Notes: generated by a model from the letters alone, not told the origin. Numbered from the stretch's first letter, positions 47,484-59,372 are shown. The stretch is 64,000 bases of DNA from Hygrocybe punicea (GCA_963556145.1 OY744470.1:5084001-5148000), one strand, 5' to 3'. Made by a program: numbers and translations.

Positions 47484-50400
47484 TAATGTGGAAATAGCTT
47501 ATTTAGAATATAGTAGATTGATTTGCACAAGGATTTTTATGCTCCTGCCGCAGGATTCAAATTTGCACAACACTACGACAAGACAAATATGACATGATGG
47601 CTGTGTTGCCTCACCGAAATTAGGTCCACGAGTACCGGAACACTATTGATAGGACTACCTCACAAACATGGAACGGCTCTGGAATACATACAATGCAAAC
47701 CCATTCATCAACCGTACAAGTAACAAAGAAACCATCGAAAGTCCAAGGATTCGGAAGTGTGTTCGGATCACAACCCTCCCATCTACTGTGTACAAGCAAA
47801 TCATCAACGGTCTATGGAAGAGATTGTTGCGATAAGCATCAGACTCTCCGACATCATGATATCATTTTCTAGACAGTAAGAGACTATAAGGGACCGAATC
47901 ATGAGGGTAAAACAATGGGCGGCCTCTAGGCTAGAGCACGGGTAATACAAACCCGCACGGGTAGTGAGTACGGGTATGTGCAGGTAAGAGTACGGGTACA
48001 TAAAACAGAACCCGTGACCTTCATATATACCTGTCATTACATCTAACACCAATAGAGAATATAGACACTTTGTGGCACACTCGTGGACACACAACTACTA
48101 CATATAAATAGGGGCTCAAACTTCACCCACTCCATCATGCCTCCCCCAAAAAAATCCATGCCTCCTCCCAAAAAATCCCACTCCCAGGCCAAATCCAGGC
48201 CTTCCCAGCCTCAACCATCCACCCAAATGTCCAGCAGCCAGCCTCGTAATGGCCAAAAGCGACCTGCTACTGAAGAACCGGTGGCATCCTCCAAGTGGCA
48301 TAGGCCGTCGACTGCAGACTCGTCCACAGCGTCACTGTCTCAGTCACAGACCTTGCAGCAGCCTGCCGTCACCCCTGCCATGCAGGTCAGGCCGGCGCCA
48401 ACAGTCACCACCATCATCGACACTGATGATGATGAAGACCATGTCCACAGCTCAGTAGCGCCAGGATCCAAGAGTGCACGCGATGATGATGAGGAGGGAG
48501 AAGAGCCTGTAAATTCCGAGGATGAACTCGGTCAGCCAATATTCTATGGTGCCATCCAGATTAAATCACTTACCTTGATGTACAGAGCACCTGCGAAAGG
48601 ACTGGGTTTCGTCAGTTTATGCATTTTACCATCCTATTCCTGATATTGGGTACGACGACAAGGGGCGCCGGTTCCATACTTTCCGCTGCGCAGCTCAGGG
48701 TTGCTGAAAGGGAATTCGCCGTTTCCTCGATAAGGGCGACGCTAAATCCACAAGCAACCTTTTAAAACATGCACGAACGTGCTGGGGAGTCCAGACTGTC
48801 GACAGGGCGCGTGGCCTCACAGCCACACAGACTTGTGAGGGTCTTGTAGAGGCCGTGGATGGGTCTATAACAGCGCACTTTGAGCGTCAGGCAAAAGGCA
48901 AGGTAACTTACTCACATCGACCACACACCAAGATGGAGACCAAGGCAGAGATCGTCCGCTGGGTTGCTGAGAATTGTTGGCCATTTAAGATCGTGGAGGA
49001 TCGTGGCTTCTGGTCGTTGATGAAAATGGGCCGACCAGAGCATTACATACCTTCGCGCCACACCGTCTCTCGGGACGTCAAGCAGGTCTTCGCTCGTACA
49101 AGGAACTGGATCGCCAAGATGCTTAATGAGTATGAGGGGCGCATCAGTTTTGCAACTGATGCTTGGACTTCGCCGAACCACAAAGCATATGTTGCTGTGA
49201 CAGCGCACCTGGAATGCAAGGGACAGCCCTTGTGCCTCATCCTCGACGTCGTCGAGGTCGCGAAGGTATGTCACTCACTATGTTTTCACATCATGACTGA
49301 TCCAATGATCCCAGTCACACTCAGGCATTAATCTCACAGCCGCGTTCATAAACATATTGCGAGAGTTCCAGATCGAGCATAAGGTGGGCGCAAATCGTCA
49401 GTCATGCGTCTGCAGCTAAATCAGACGTACCAGATGTTGAGTGTCACATGCGACAATGCGTCATGCAATGACACGATGGTCAATGAGATGGCTGTGGAGA
49501 TTGATAACTTTTCCGAGGTCAATCGAACTCGGTGTTTTCTGCACATTGTGAATCTTGTAGCCAAGTCCCTGCTGAAGCCATTTGAGACCATAAAGAAGGG
49601 GTTACAAGATGACGCGCTGCAGCACGAACTGGATGAGATGGCAGAGGACTTGGAACTCGAAGAAGTCGCCACACAAGCATTTGGAAATGGTGTATGTGAT
49701 GATGACGAGTCCACTGAAGATGACATTGATGGGTTGGTGGACGAGATGGAAGACCTCTCTGAAGAGGAGCGCACAGAGATACGGGCTCAGATCCATCCTG
49801 TAATGCTTGTTCTCGCCAAGGTTAGTGAACATTGCACGAGTAATGGCGCGACTCATCAGGACCTCGTTATGCAGCTCCGGAAACTAGCGTTCAAGACGAT
49901 ACACTCCACCACGATCCTGTTGCCTGCTTGGGACTCGTGCTTCAAGGAAATCGACGAAGCTCTTCGACGAATGCCGCGCGATGTTCGGACTCGTTGGAAC
50001 TCAACCTATGACATGCTGGCCTTTGCTCTGAAATACAGAAATGTCATTGAGAACTACACAGCGGATCGAAAGAACAACTTATGTCCATATGAGCTGTCAG
50101 AAAAAGATTGGGATATCATTCAGCAGCTGTGCGACATCTTGAAGGCATGTGCTATGCACTTTCCCTAAATAGAAATGACTCAACTGGCACAAACATGCAG
50201 ATTCTCAAAGATGCAACTCTGTTCTTCTCTCGTGCAACCCCAAATCTCGCTGTCGTCATCCCGGCAATGGACGAGATTGACCGGCGCTTCAATGATATAC
50301 TCAAAAAATCGACCATCAATAAGTCCATCAAATCCGCTGTCCGCCTCGCACTCGCAACGTTGAATCGGTACTATTCGCTCACAGACGCTTCAGAGGTCTA

Positions 50401-51834
50401 CCGGATCGCGATGAGTACATTAACATCTATTTTTTTGGTTGAATCTCGAGCTTACCAGAACGCTAGTCCTGCATCCCTGTCACAAATTGGCTTATTTCAA
50501 GACTCAGCAATGGGAGCCAGATTGGATCAGAACTGCAGAGGAACTCCTTCGGACTGAATACAATCATCACTATGCATCGGGAACCGAGTGTGTAGACGTT
50601 GCGGCTAGTACTGGTAAAGATACAGCCGCTCAGGTGCGTATATGCATTTTTTTGAGTTTTTTTGTATTGTACTCACAACGCTGCCTGGTCAGGAATCTTC
50701 CGCCAACATTTTTGATACTATTCCCGCCCTCGCTGCACCCAAGCTGTCAGAGTTGCGAGACGAGATCACTGTCTACTTAAGCACGGACCTGGAGATGGTC
50801 CCAGATGTCATTGCGTGGTGGATCGACAAGCAGGTGGTCTTCCCGACGCTATACCGAATGGCGCTGGACTACCTGATGATTCCAGGTATGTATCCAGACT
50901 CTTCATATATGTAGGCAATGACACGGGTACGGGTACGGGTTACCTTTTTTGGACCCGGGCAAAACCCATACCCGTGACCGCGGGTCTTGGCATACCCGCA
51001 TGTCAGCATCAACACAAACGGACACAACAACCCAGCAGCAACCGCTTACCAACACCGTTTTCAAGTGCCCACCGCCTCCGCCTCGACGCAAACACCACCA
51101 ATGGCGTCCCAAACGGCCCCATCCTCACGCAAAACCATGTCCCAACATGGAGACGCATCACGCTCCCGCATCAGCCCCAAACACACCGTCCCCGCTGCAA
51201 AACGCGTCCAAACACGTCTCAAGTCCCACCCCGGCCCCAAACCCCGCGCCCGTGCAAGAAATCGCATTCAAACGCGTCCCAGACCGCAGTCCCACAACAC
51301 CCGACAATTTGATGCCCACACAGGCCCCAAAACCCGTGCCCGTGCAACAGAACGTGCCCAATCACGCTCCAGACCCCGTTCCCCCCAATTACATGCCCAC
51401 ACGCGCCCACAGCCCAGAATCACGACGCCACCGTCCAGACGCCGCAACTGCGAACGCCAAGGCTCAATGGCATCGAAACGCAGGCTGACGCGTACGCAAG
51501 GTTCGAGACGACAAAGGAGGATGAGAGGAAGGGGAGAATGGGAGATGGTGCGGGGAACGAGGAGATGGATATGATGGGCGAGATTCTCTCGCCCACGAGA
51601 CCACCCATCGCCTGGTTCCCAGCCCCCCCACTCCCCATGAGAACCACCCGTCGCGTGGCTCCCAGCCCCCCCACTCCTCGCGTTTGCACAGCGCCACGTC
51701 AATTGACGTGCGTGTCAGCAACGCGAGGTAGATGTGGGCTGGAACCCACCGGGTTTCCTGTGCGGGTCAATACCCATACCCAACCCGCCGCTACCTGCCA
51801 TCTACCCGCTGAAAAAAGACCCATGGGTAGATGG

Positions 51835-51992
51835 TGGAGTGGTACCGAGGTACCACTCCGGGGGCTCATGCAGGACTTGAGGGAAAGGTCGACTGGATAG
51901 GAAGGATGGACTGACTACTACATCTGGAAGGCTACTAACTAGGTCAAACCGTGGGAACCTGATCACGTGACTGACCAGGCACAACTACTACA
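51835..51992. repeat. Left 158-bp LTR
   Basis: Same length and almost the same sequence as 54119-54276, including the dyad GGTACCGAGGTACC. Confidence 0.85.
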
Positions 51993-54118
51993 AGTGCCCC
52001 TCCTCCTCATGGTGACGTCCTCGTCACCATACCGCTACTAAAAGAAAACAAAAAGCAAAACAAAACTGACCAAGAAAAAAACTCTCCAGTCACGACTCCC
52101 AGTCCCTCACGATGCCCCGGGCCTTACACGTGAGGCGGGACCATATCGTCCATCGAAGATCGGTGGTGGCAGATGACCAAACTAGACTCTCTCTCAGCTC
52201 TCCAAAACTCCTCAGTCATGACTCCCAGTCCTCCATCTCATGGAGTGGGACCATATCGTCCATCGAAAACGGTGGTGGTAGATGACCAAACTGATCCATA
52301 ATCGTAGCGCAGGTTCTTGGTTCTCGTATCGCAGGTTCTCGGTTCTTGTATCGCAAGTTCTCAGTTCTCTCGGTTCTCATATCACAGGTTCTCGGTTCGC
52401 AGTTCTCGGTCGGTGCTTGTTTGGTTCTGGTGACTCGTTGGGTAACTCGGTTGGGTAGCATCTGGTATCCAGGTGACAGATCAAGGGCATAGAAAAATAA
52501 TGAAACTGAATTGTGGGGGAAACAGAGACAGAGACAGGGGAAACGAGGGAAAGGAAATTGAGGGAAAGGAAATAGAGAGGAAGGAAACAGAGAGGAAAGG
52601 AACCGAGGACAGGAAACAGAGAAGGAAATAGTGGGGAAAGCTATGTACTTGGGCGCTAGAGCTGGCGCTGGCGTCGAGGGATCTCTTCGCGTGGGCTCTG
52701 GAAAACGGTCGCGAGGGGTCGCGAGGGCCAGGGAACGAGGCTGGGGGTCCTAACGAACGTGCGCGAGTGGGGTGGGGTTGCCGGGGTTGTGGGGTGACGC
52801 GAGACGGCGTTTGGGTTCCGGACGTGGTGGGAACGGCTCGTTCGGGGTGTTGGTGGGACGCAGGGTGCACTGGAGTGGTTAACGGGTTGGCCGCGGGCTT
52901 GACGAGTGGGCATGGGGCCGCGTAAGTCGACGCAATGGGGAGCGTGGTGTTGGTCCACCAAAGATGGCGGTGTGGCTCATTTGAGACAGCGTGGGGCGGT
53001 CTCGTTTGGGGTAACGGAGCGCAACGGGGGGCTCTGGCGTGTGGAACGTGGGTGCCGGGGGTTGGGTGAACGCGGGTGGAGCTTGGTTACACGAAAAAAC
53101 GGGGTCGAAAGTGATGACGTGGCACGGTGCGTGTTGGGCGTTGGGTGGGTATGAAACACCAGGGACGGCTCGTTCGGGGCGTTAATGAGACGCAGGGTGT
53201 TCTGGGGGGTGGGCCACGAGTTTGGTGAGTTGGTCTGGGCTGGTTGTGCTGGCAGAACGGGGCCATGCGATGGTGACGTGGCGGGTGGCCCGGGTGTCTG
53301 AAAACGACGGCGGGGGCTCGTTTGGCGCAATGGAGGGGGACGGGGGTTCCTGGCTGGTGGAACGAGGGCATGGGAGGTCAAATGGGTCCATGTGAGGCTG
53401 GGGTACACGAAAGAATGGGGGTCCAACGGGGGGTCCAACGGGGGGCAACGGGGGGCCCTGGTGGATGGAACGAGGGCGCGGGGGATTGAACGAACATGGG
53501 TTGGGAACGGGACATACGAAAAGCGGGGGGTTGAAGGTGATGACGTGGCAGGGGCTTGGGTATCCAAAATGGACGGCAACGGGGGGTTCTTTCGAGCAGA
53601 ACGTGGGCACCGGGTCGTCGAGCGTGAACGCGGGGGCCTGGATGGATACGAGTGGGCCGGGGAACGCTAAAATATGGGGGGGTCGAAAGGTGGTGACGCG
53701 GCTGTACGCGGGTGGCCGTTGGGCGTCAAAAATGGACGTCGATGGTGTTCCTGGGACGACGTGGGGCAGAACGGGGGCCATAAGACGTCGAAGGAAAGCT
53801 TGAGAGGCCGTCCTTGGTCTGAGAAGAGGAAACGGGGCGCGAACGCGGGTGGCGTGGCCTGGGGCTTTTGGGTGCTCAAAAAGGGTTGAGTCCGCGTTTC
53901 TGGGTCAACGATGGTCGACGCGGGGCCCTGGTGGACTGAGCGAGGGTGCCGGGGGGTAACGCAACTGAGGTACAGCCGTGAATGAAGGAAAAATGCGCCG
54001 TCGCGCGGCAGGGGTGGTGAGGCCGAAAAAAGGTCGTCTCGCGAGAAAAAAAACGTCAGGAGTGAGAAACCGAGAGAAAAAGAGGTGCGTGGGTCGAAAA
54101 ACACTCTCATCACCACGT

Positions 54119-54276
54119 TGGAGTGGTACCGAGGTACCACTCCGGGGGCTCACGCAGGACTCGAGGGAAAGGTCAACTGGATAGGAAGGATGGACTGACT
54201 ACTACATCTGGAAGGCTACTAACTAGGTCAAACCATGGGAACCTGATCACATGACTGACCAGGCACAACTACTACA
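54119..54276. repeat. Right 158-bp LTR
   Basis: Direct copy of 51835-51992. The few differences from the left LTR are mostly C/T or A/G transitions. Confidence 0.85.
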
Positions 54277-54811
54277 ACGGGTACGGGTTGGAGCGGGTCC
54301 GGGTCCGGGTCGGCCTCGGGACACCCACGGGTATACCCGTGTCATTGCCTACATATATGTCCTGATCTAATATATTTGTGCAGCCACCTCTGTTGATGTC
54401 GAACAAACATTCAGTCGAGGACGTCTCTTACTCTCTCATGTCCGAAGCCAGCTCTCAGTCCAGTCCACGCGTGCTTTATTGTGTCTGGGTTCCTGGAGCT
54501 TATTGGGTCTCGTGAAGGATGAGGATGTGTTGAAGGCTACAACACAGCCAGATCTGCAGGAAGATGAGCCTGAGTTGGCATGGAACTGGGATGCAATAAC
54601 CCTCAATAAATAATTGTAGTTTTTTTTTATCTCGTAGACTTGCACCCCCCCAAATACATGATGGTACCCCTTGGTACCCGTTACCCGCTGTTACCCGCCA
54701 TAACCCGCTCACATGTAACCTGAGGGTAGAGGGGTACGGGTCAGTGCGGGTAAGAGTACGGGTAGCAATGCCAGACCCGCAGGGTTACCCGTGCTCTTGC
54801 CTAGCGGCCTC

Positions 54812-56392
54812 TTACAACAATAATAATAATAAATCCATCTCCACAGAATCGCTCTGAAGACAATGTACATCATAGTCGTCATCGGGGCACCACAAGTCAA
54901 GGATGATCCAGACGTTGTCGTTGTCAGGCCAATGCTGCTAGTTGTTGAACTCTCTTGTTGTGTTGTAATTCTGTTTTGAAAAACCAAACCAAATGACAAA
55001 CAGTTTCAATAATAATAATAAATTTTAAATTTTAAAAAAAGAGAGTGAACATGGTGTAACTTTTGGAAATCTCACACAAAGTGATCCCAGTCAAAGTTCT
55101 CTAAATTGCTCATAGCCACAACACCGAGTGATTTCACGGTGATGGTGTGCTCAACATTGCTGAGACCCTTTTGTTGAAAACCGATATTGCAGACGGTACT
55201 ATTTGATTGGGCATTCATTAGTGTGGTTATTTGATCGAAGGTGACTGAGTATAATCTGGAGTCTGAGGTCTCTGTGATAATCATATATATTGCCATCCCT
55301 GTTACAACAGAAAATCAAAAACTAACAACACTAGATTGAAATAATGATGCATATCTGACCTATGAAGGAATACGACAATGAATTCCCTGAACCAACACAT
55401 TGCATAGATTGAGTATTTGAGTCGCAACTCAAATTTTTTTGCACCCAGGTGCCTGAATAGACGATATTTATATCGAAGGCATTGACGGTCATGTTCTTCG
55501 TCATCGGGCTCGAGGGACTTGACGTCGACGTGGCAGGTACAGTCATGACGGGAGGGATAACGGACGAGGTAAAGATGCTTGTCGGTGGCAGAGTCAAATC
55601 CGCAAATGGTGTCATAAGTGAAGTAGGAGGCATCAAAGTGGTAGTAGGTGAGGGCAGAGATGAAATGGAAGTTGTATGTGTAGGTGGGATCAAAGTCACA
55701 GATGTATGCAGTCTTGAGGTCGAAGTCAGAAGAGAATTCCCACATTGCGGTACGTTATTAACATGGGAGCATGCCTGTCCAGGGGCTGGGGACAATATGT
55801 TATGGTGAATCCTTGTGATGACAGGATATCCCACAGACTCATGACAACAGAAATCATCATTAGAGCAGGGAACGTCTGTGGGGTCAGAGCAACTGGTAGG
55901 AGAGCCCAAACAAGTCTCCCCAATCGGACAACATCCTCCGGCACCAGCAAACAATCCGCCTCCAGCACAAACATAACTATATGTGCCCTCGCATTCACAT
56001 CCTCTATTTTTTTTTAAAAAACTATACTGCATTCACACTTACCCTGCAGGACAGCAAGTGTTATCTGCATAACAGAGACACATGAGCGATAAATCGAATT
56101 GCGGGGAAGCGCCAGAAGAAGCGAACCTGAACAACAATCACCACCGGCAGGACAATAGAAGACTCCAGACGAACATGACATATAGCTGACCGGACAAGAT
56201 GATTGACGGATATGGATCACCGAGCAGTTCAGGGATCACTCCAACATTTACGAATGTCGCGACACCAAGGAAAAGAGTGTCGAGAGAATTAGCAGAAGAC
56301 TTGGACGAAGAAGTGCCAGGTCCAGGCAAATGTTGTGCTGCGAGAACCGAAGCTGCGACAAGGAGAGAGGACAGGCTCAAACGAACGAGCAT
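54812..56392 (-). pseudogene. Cysteine-rich secreted/surface protein, copy 1 (frameshifted; 3' end split by hAT element)
   Basis: ATG 56392 (minus) opens with a signal peptide (MLVRLSLSSLLVAASVLAA). A Ser-rich part follows, then a Cys-rich module (SSCPVSYMSCSSG..CCSG; NTCCPAG; GGCCPIGETC; PCSNDDFCC) spread over small exons. Next come a Ser/Thr/Pro-rich stalk (about 55500-55750), a beta-rich segment (GTWVQKNLSCDSN; YMIITETSDSRLYSVTFD; GLSNVEHTITV) and a Ser/Thr stalk after an intron (TTQQESSTTSS). Compared with copy 2, a 2-bp deletion near 56206 shifts the frame before the Cys module. The hAT element at 47927-54803 sits in the last codons; beyond it reading would resume at 47918 and stop near 47902. 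The layout suggests a cell-surface or wall protein, but function is not known. Confidence 0.6.
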
Positions 56393-57239
56393 CGCAGGCG
56401 GAAGGAAAGTGTGAACCCCCGAATACCAAGCCAATGTGGCTTTAACCCACTGGCAGTACAGGGTCCCCATGCCTGGATGATCCCCTTGAAATTCAAGCTT
56501 GAGTACAGGCTGGGTGCTGAACTACGGGATACTTGCAACTGCAGTCAGCTTCGAGGAGCGCCATGTTCATTGGTGGCTGAGCACGGGAGATCATCTCTGA
56601 GGGCGTCTGGTTGCTGCCTCGAAGTCGGCAAGTGGTCCAGTTGGTCCAGTCTTGAAAGCACTGGATGACCATGGCTGTCTGGCAAACGCCAGGAACCGAG
56701 TTACCGCAAGTTTCCTCATGTCTGAGAGGAAAGGTTTGAGTTTTTTTGAAGCATTTTGAGTGCAGAAATTGACCCATGTTCTAGTTCTAAACAAATACTT
56801 TCCACCTGACTTTGACCCCGATCTTATTCCTCGGCGAAAGCAACCCAAAAATGCACAGCAGGTAGTATGACTCATGGCCCCGTTTTCCATGTCAGTAGTC
56901 CAATATTCTCAGCCTAACACATTGAATTTTCATGGTACCATTTTATCTCTTTAGGCGGTGTCATGACCCCAAGTGTTTTTGGGTGTAATGTCATGGGTTT
57001 ACCATTGGACCATGGACTTAGATATTTAAGTGCAACACTATGGATGCACACCTACACTCATTAGTACCCATTCTATGCCTTTCCACATTACGCATGCTAG
57101 TGAACAGACACAAATAGCATATATGCTTACCTTTATATCATTTATTATGGCTTCACTAGTAATGCCCAGACCTAGCCGTTTATTTATGGTGCACAGAGGC
57201 ACATCCCCCACTCATTAGTATTTATTATATATTTCTCTG
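56393..57239. other. Upstream region of copy 1, partly shared with 63640-63760
   Basis: Minus-strand translation near 56640 (CFQDWTNWTTCRLRGS) and near 63730 (RFQDWTTWTERRFLR) is similar although no gene is evident, showing that the duplication includes 5' flanking DNA. Confidence 0.45.
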
Positions 57240-58240
57240 TATTGTGTGTGTAAGGAGACAAGCCCAACTATATATATTAGCAGTAATGGATTGATTACAA
57301 ATCTTGTTTACTTGTATTGATCAAAAGCGGCTCAGCTAGATAATGGGAAATGATTAGATAAGATGTGAACAAGAGGATGATAAGATAATGATAAGATAGG
57401 ATGCATCAGAGAGTGATTGTGATATTCTGCTTACATAAAGACAATGGTCTATTGTTCTGAGCAGTCCTTTGTTCTAAACAGTTCAAATGGAGATAGAGCC
57501 CATTGTTCACAGCCTCTTTGATGCCATCCATTGTTCTCATGACTCAGTCCTATTGTTCTCACTTTCCCATTGTTCTCAGTCCCCCATTGTTCTCCAACAG
57601 TATAAATAGGGCCCCAAATTCCAGTAGTCAGTAGGATTTCCCCCCTCACCACTCAGTAGTCACTCTCAGTTGGGTTCACACAGTGTGATCCCTCATTCTC
57701 TTAGTACTAATAGTTACTCATTGTAGCTAGTGCTTGCAATCCAGTCTAGTTCACTCTTATTCTATCATTCTCTGAGTTCCCCTTGTCATCAAGGAGAATT
57801 CACCCAGTTCACTCAGTCCAATCAATTCATTAGTCAGCATTAGTCAGCTAGATACACTTCTAAGGTTAAGGTTTCATCCTAAACAAAACAGAGTATTCAA
57901 AAGGTATTAAAGATATCCCTGAACTAGTAGCCAATGTGCGTTTGAAGCTTCGGATTTAAGTCAGATATTATAATACCCAGAGATACTCTTGATTGAATAG
58001 GCCCTGTAGCCAAAACCGTCCATATTCAACTGGTGAATATTGTTATCAGTATTCATTGGTTCATATTTTTATATTCCAGTAGTGAATATTAGTATTTTCA
58101 GTACATCACACACCCAATTGCTATTCATCCCTACTCAAAGTCTCAATTCTTAATTGAAGAGACCTCACTATTACATTCTATTGATTCATATAGTACATAT
58201 ACCCACAAACCCCTTCCTGATAGGTTATTTAAATATTAGA
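57240..58240 (+). mobile_element. LTR-like remnant with TATA-type promoter
   Basis: TATAAATAGGGCCCC (57602-57616) is preceded by repeated CATTGTTCTCA segments (57440-57600). It is followed by segments also present in inverted orientation at 38.9-39.5 kb (CTAGTAGCCAATGTGCG near 57927; GAAGAGACCTCACTATT near 58160). It ends near 58240 against a truncated YJU2 exon. Exact ends and target duplication were not established. Confidence 0.5.
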
Positions 58241-58317
58241 AACCCACAAACAACAAGAAGGTACCTGAACAAAGTCAACTCCGGTAATTCTTGGTGAAAC
58301 AAACATTCACATAACAG

Positions 58318-59115
58318 CGGTGTAATACATGTGGCGAGTACATCTACAAAGGAAAGAAGTTCAATGCGAGGAAAGAGACAGTCGACGGCGAAGATTACTA
58401 CGGCATCAAAATTGTTCGCTTTTACATCAAATGGCATGTGTTATGTGAGAACTTTCAGACAAGCAATGATGATTCTGACTATTTGGTACCCCTCAGGACG
58501 TTGTGTTCTGCCGAAATTACTTTCAAAACAGATCCCAAACACACCGACTACACTGCCGAGCACGGTGCATCCAGAAATTTTGAGCCATGGAGGGAGGAAA
58601 GAGCGGTCGAAGAGGAAGATCGTCTTGCCAAGCTCGAAGAAGAAGAAAATAACCCCATGAAGGCTCTCGAGAATCGCACCATGGACTCTAAATGGGAAAT
58701 GGATATCTTGGACGCACTGCAAGACATTTGAGCGTGTAATGCACATAACGAAAGGGTCAGTCACTCGGTCGATCTTGTGGCCAGCTTGGGCTTGGAAGAG
58801 GTCAAAAATGAGGAAGACAAAGAGAGGAAAAGGTTGGAAGAAGAGGACGAGAAAGTAGTGAGGGGTGTGTTCTCCAAGGTTGTCATGCCAACAACAACAC
58901 CAGAACTGGAGAGTGGTGGGGCTTCTGTTGTGACAGTCAAACGGAAAGCCGATGATATGGAGCCTACTTTACACAGCCTACTTCCAGCTTCAACCCAGGC
59001 ACTGATATCGTCCAAGTCATCTGCAATCTCTGTGGCAAAGACAAGGAAGCTAGAGATAAAGAATTCGTTGGGTATTAAGCTGGTGAAGAAAGGGAACTTG
59101 AAGATAATATCATGA
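58318..59115 (+). pseudogene. yju2: 5'-truncated YJU2/CWC16 (CCDC94-type) splicing-factor gene copy
   Basis: After an ACAG acceptor the frame reads [20 protein letters not shown], the zinc-binding start of YJU2-family proteins. It continues [16 protein letters not shown], an apparent GC-AG intron (58434-58496), then [22 protein letters not shown] and [15 protein letters not shown], the family signature, and a Lys-rich C-terminus ending near 59115. YJU2 promotes the first step of pre-mRNA splicing. Exons upstream of RCNTC (the KLPKDRQYVVRLMAPFN region) are missing, replaced by LTR-like DNA. The Cys after FYIK reads as Trp in the apparent splice. A TGA at 58729-58731 interrupts ALQDI.ACNAHN (explicable as CGA to TGA). 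The retained intron argues for segmental, not retro-, duplication. Confidence 0.85.
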
Positions 59116-59372
59116 CCTGTGTTACATTGTATTGTATACGTGAATTTACGATCGTAAATTCACTTATTAGATAATAATAGGTGAATTCTATTTGGCACCC
59201 CCAGGAGCTGTTATTTAAGCAAAGACCCCTTCCTTTTATATCAGGGAGCCATAAGGAAAATGGCACCCCCAAATTTTACAGGTATCTTGTAGATCTTGCA
59301 ACTTAAATTTATAGACATGAGATCGGCAGCAGATTGATTTTGTGATTTGTATGCCTCAAACTGATATGATGC

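Larger units (their letters stand above)
51835..54276. mobile_element. Small LTR element with 158-bp LTRs and a non-coding interior
   Basis: Direct repeats of 158 bp (51835-51992 and 54119-54276) start TGGAGTGGTACC and end CTACTACA, giving the TG..CA form of LTRs, with only a few differences. The 2.1-kb interior has no reverse transcriptase, integrase or gag. It contains CTCGGTTCTCG-like repeats (52310-52410), GGAAA-rich sequence (52500-52640), and a G-rich degenerate tandem array on the plus strand (52700-53950). Flanks (GATGG and ACGGG) do not give a convincing target duplication. It fits a TRIM/LARD-like non-autonomous retroelement. Confidence 0.75.
50912..54351. mobile_element. Nested 3,440-bp hAT-like element, TSD CATATATG
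   Basis: The ends TAGGCAATGACACGGGTA and TACCCGTGTCATTGCCTA are inverted. The duplications CATATATG (50904-50911, 54352-54359) are perfect. Subterminal ACGGGT repeats match the host hAT element, whose transposase or a relative may act on it. The interior holds low-complexity Pro/Thr/His-coding sequence (51000-51500), a palindrome at 51676-51728 and an LTR element (51835-54276). It lies inside an intron of the host element's transposase, so splicing could still remove it. Confidence 0.9.
48137..54613 (+). pseudogene. hAT transposase with one premature stop and an insertion in its last intron
   Basis: It starts at ATG 48137 with a Lys/Pro/Ser-rich, acidic N-terminus. A BED-type zinc finger follows (FHTFRCAAQGC..LKHARTC) with a TGA at 48705-48707, explicable as CGA to TGA. 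The catalytic core follows: ISFATDAWTS with the first Asp, and VTCDNASCNDTM with the second. Next are VRTRWNSTYDMLAF, then LHPCHKLAYF (relatives have Arg for Cys), and the dimerisation domain (IAWWIDKQVVFPTLYRMALDYL; SVDVEQTFSRGRLLLSH), ending at TAA 54611-54613. Small introns occur at about 49267-49314, 49384-49430, 50417-50466, 50633-50692 and 50886 onward. The last originally spanned about 50 bp and now holds the nested element. Apart from the single TGA the protein looks functional. Confidence 0.85.
47927..54803 (+). mobile_element. hAT element with transposase, TSD GCGGCCTC, carrying nested elements
   Basis: The ends TAGGCTAGAGCACGGGTAA and TTACCCGTGCTCTTGCCTA are inverted. The 8-bp duplications GCGGCCTC (47919-47926 and 54804-54811) are perfect. 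Subterminal ACGGGTA repeats occur at both ends. The element spans 6,877 bp, about half of it a later insertion (50912-54351). Without that it is about 3.4 kb with one transposase gene. It is inserted in the last codons of a cysteine-rich protein gene read on the minus strand. Confidence 0.93.

Noticed and set aside
52480..54150. Minus-strand Pro/Thr/His-rich frames up to 200 codons
   Set aside because: They cover a G-rich degenerate tandem array inside the LTR element; several frames are open at once and none has a gag or polymerase motif.
51830..54281. Five-base target duplication for the 158-bp-LTR element
   Set aside because: The flanks GATGG and ACGGG do not match; at best a 4-base ATGG/ACGG near-match, not convincing.
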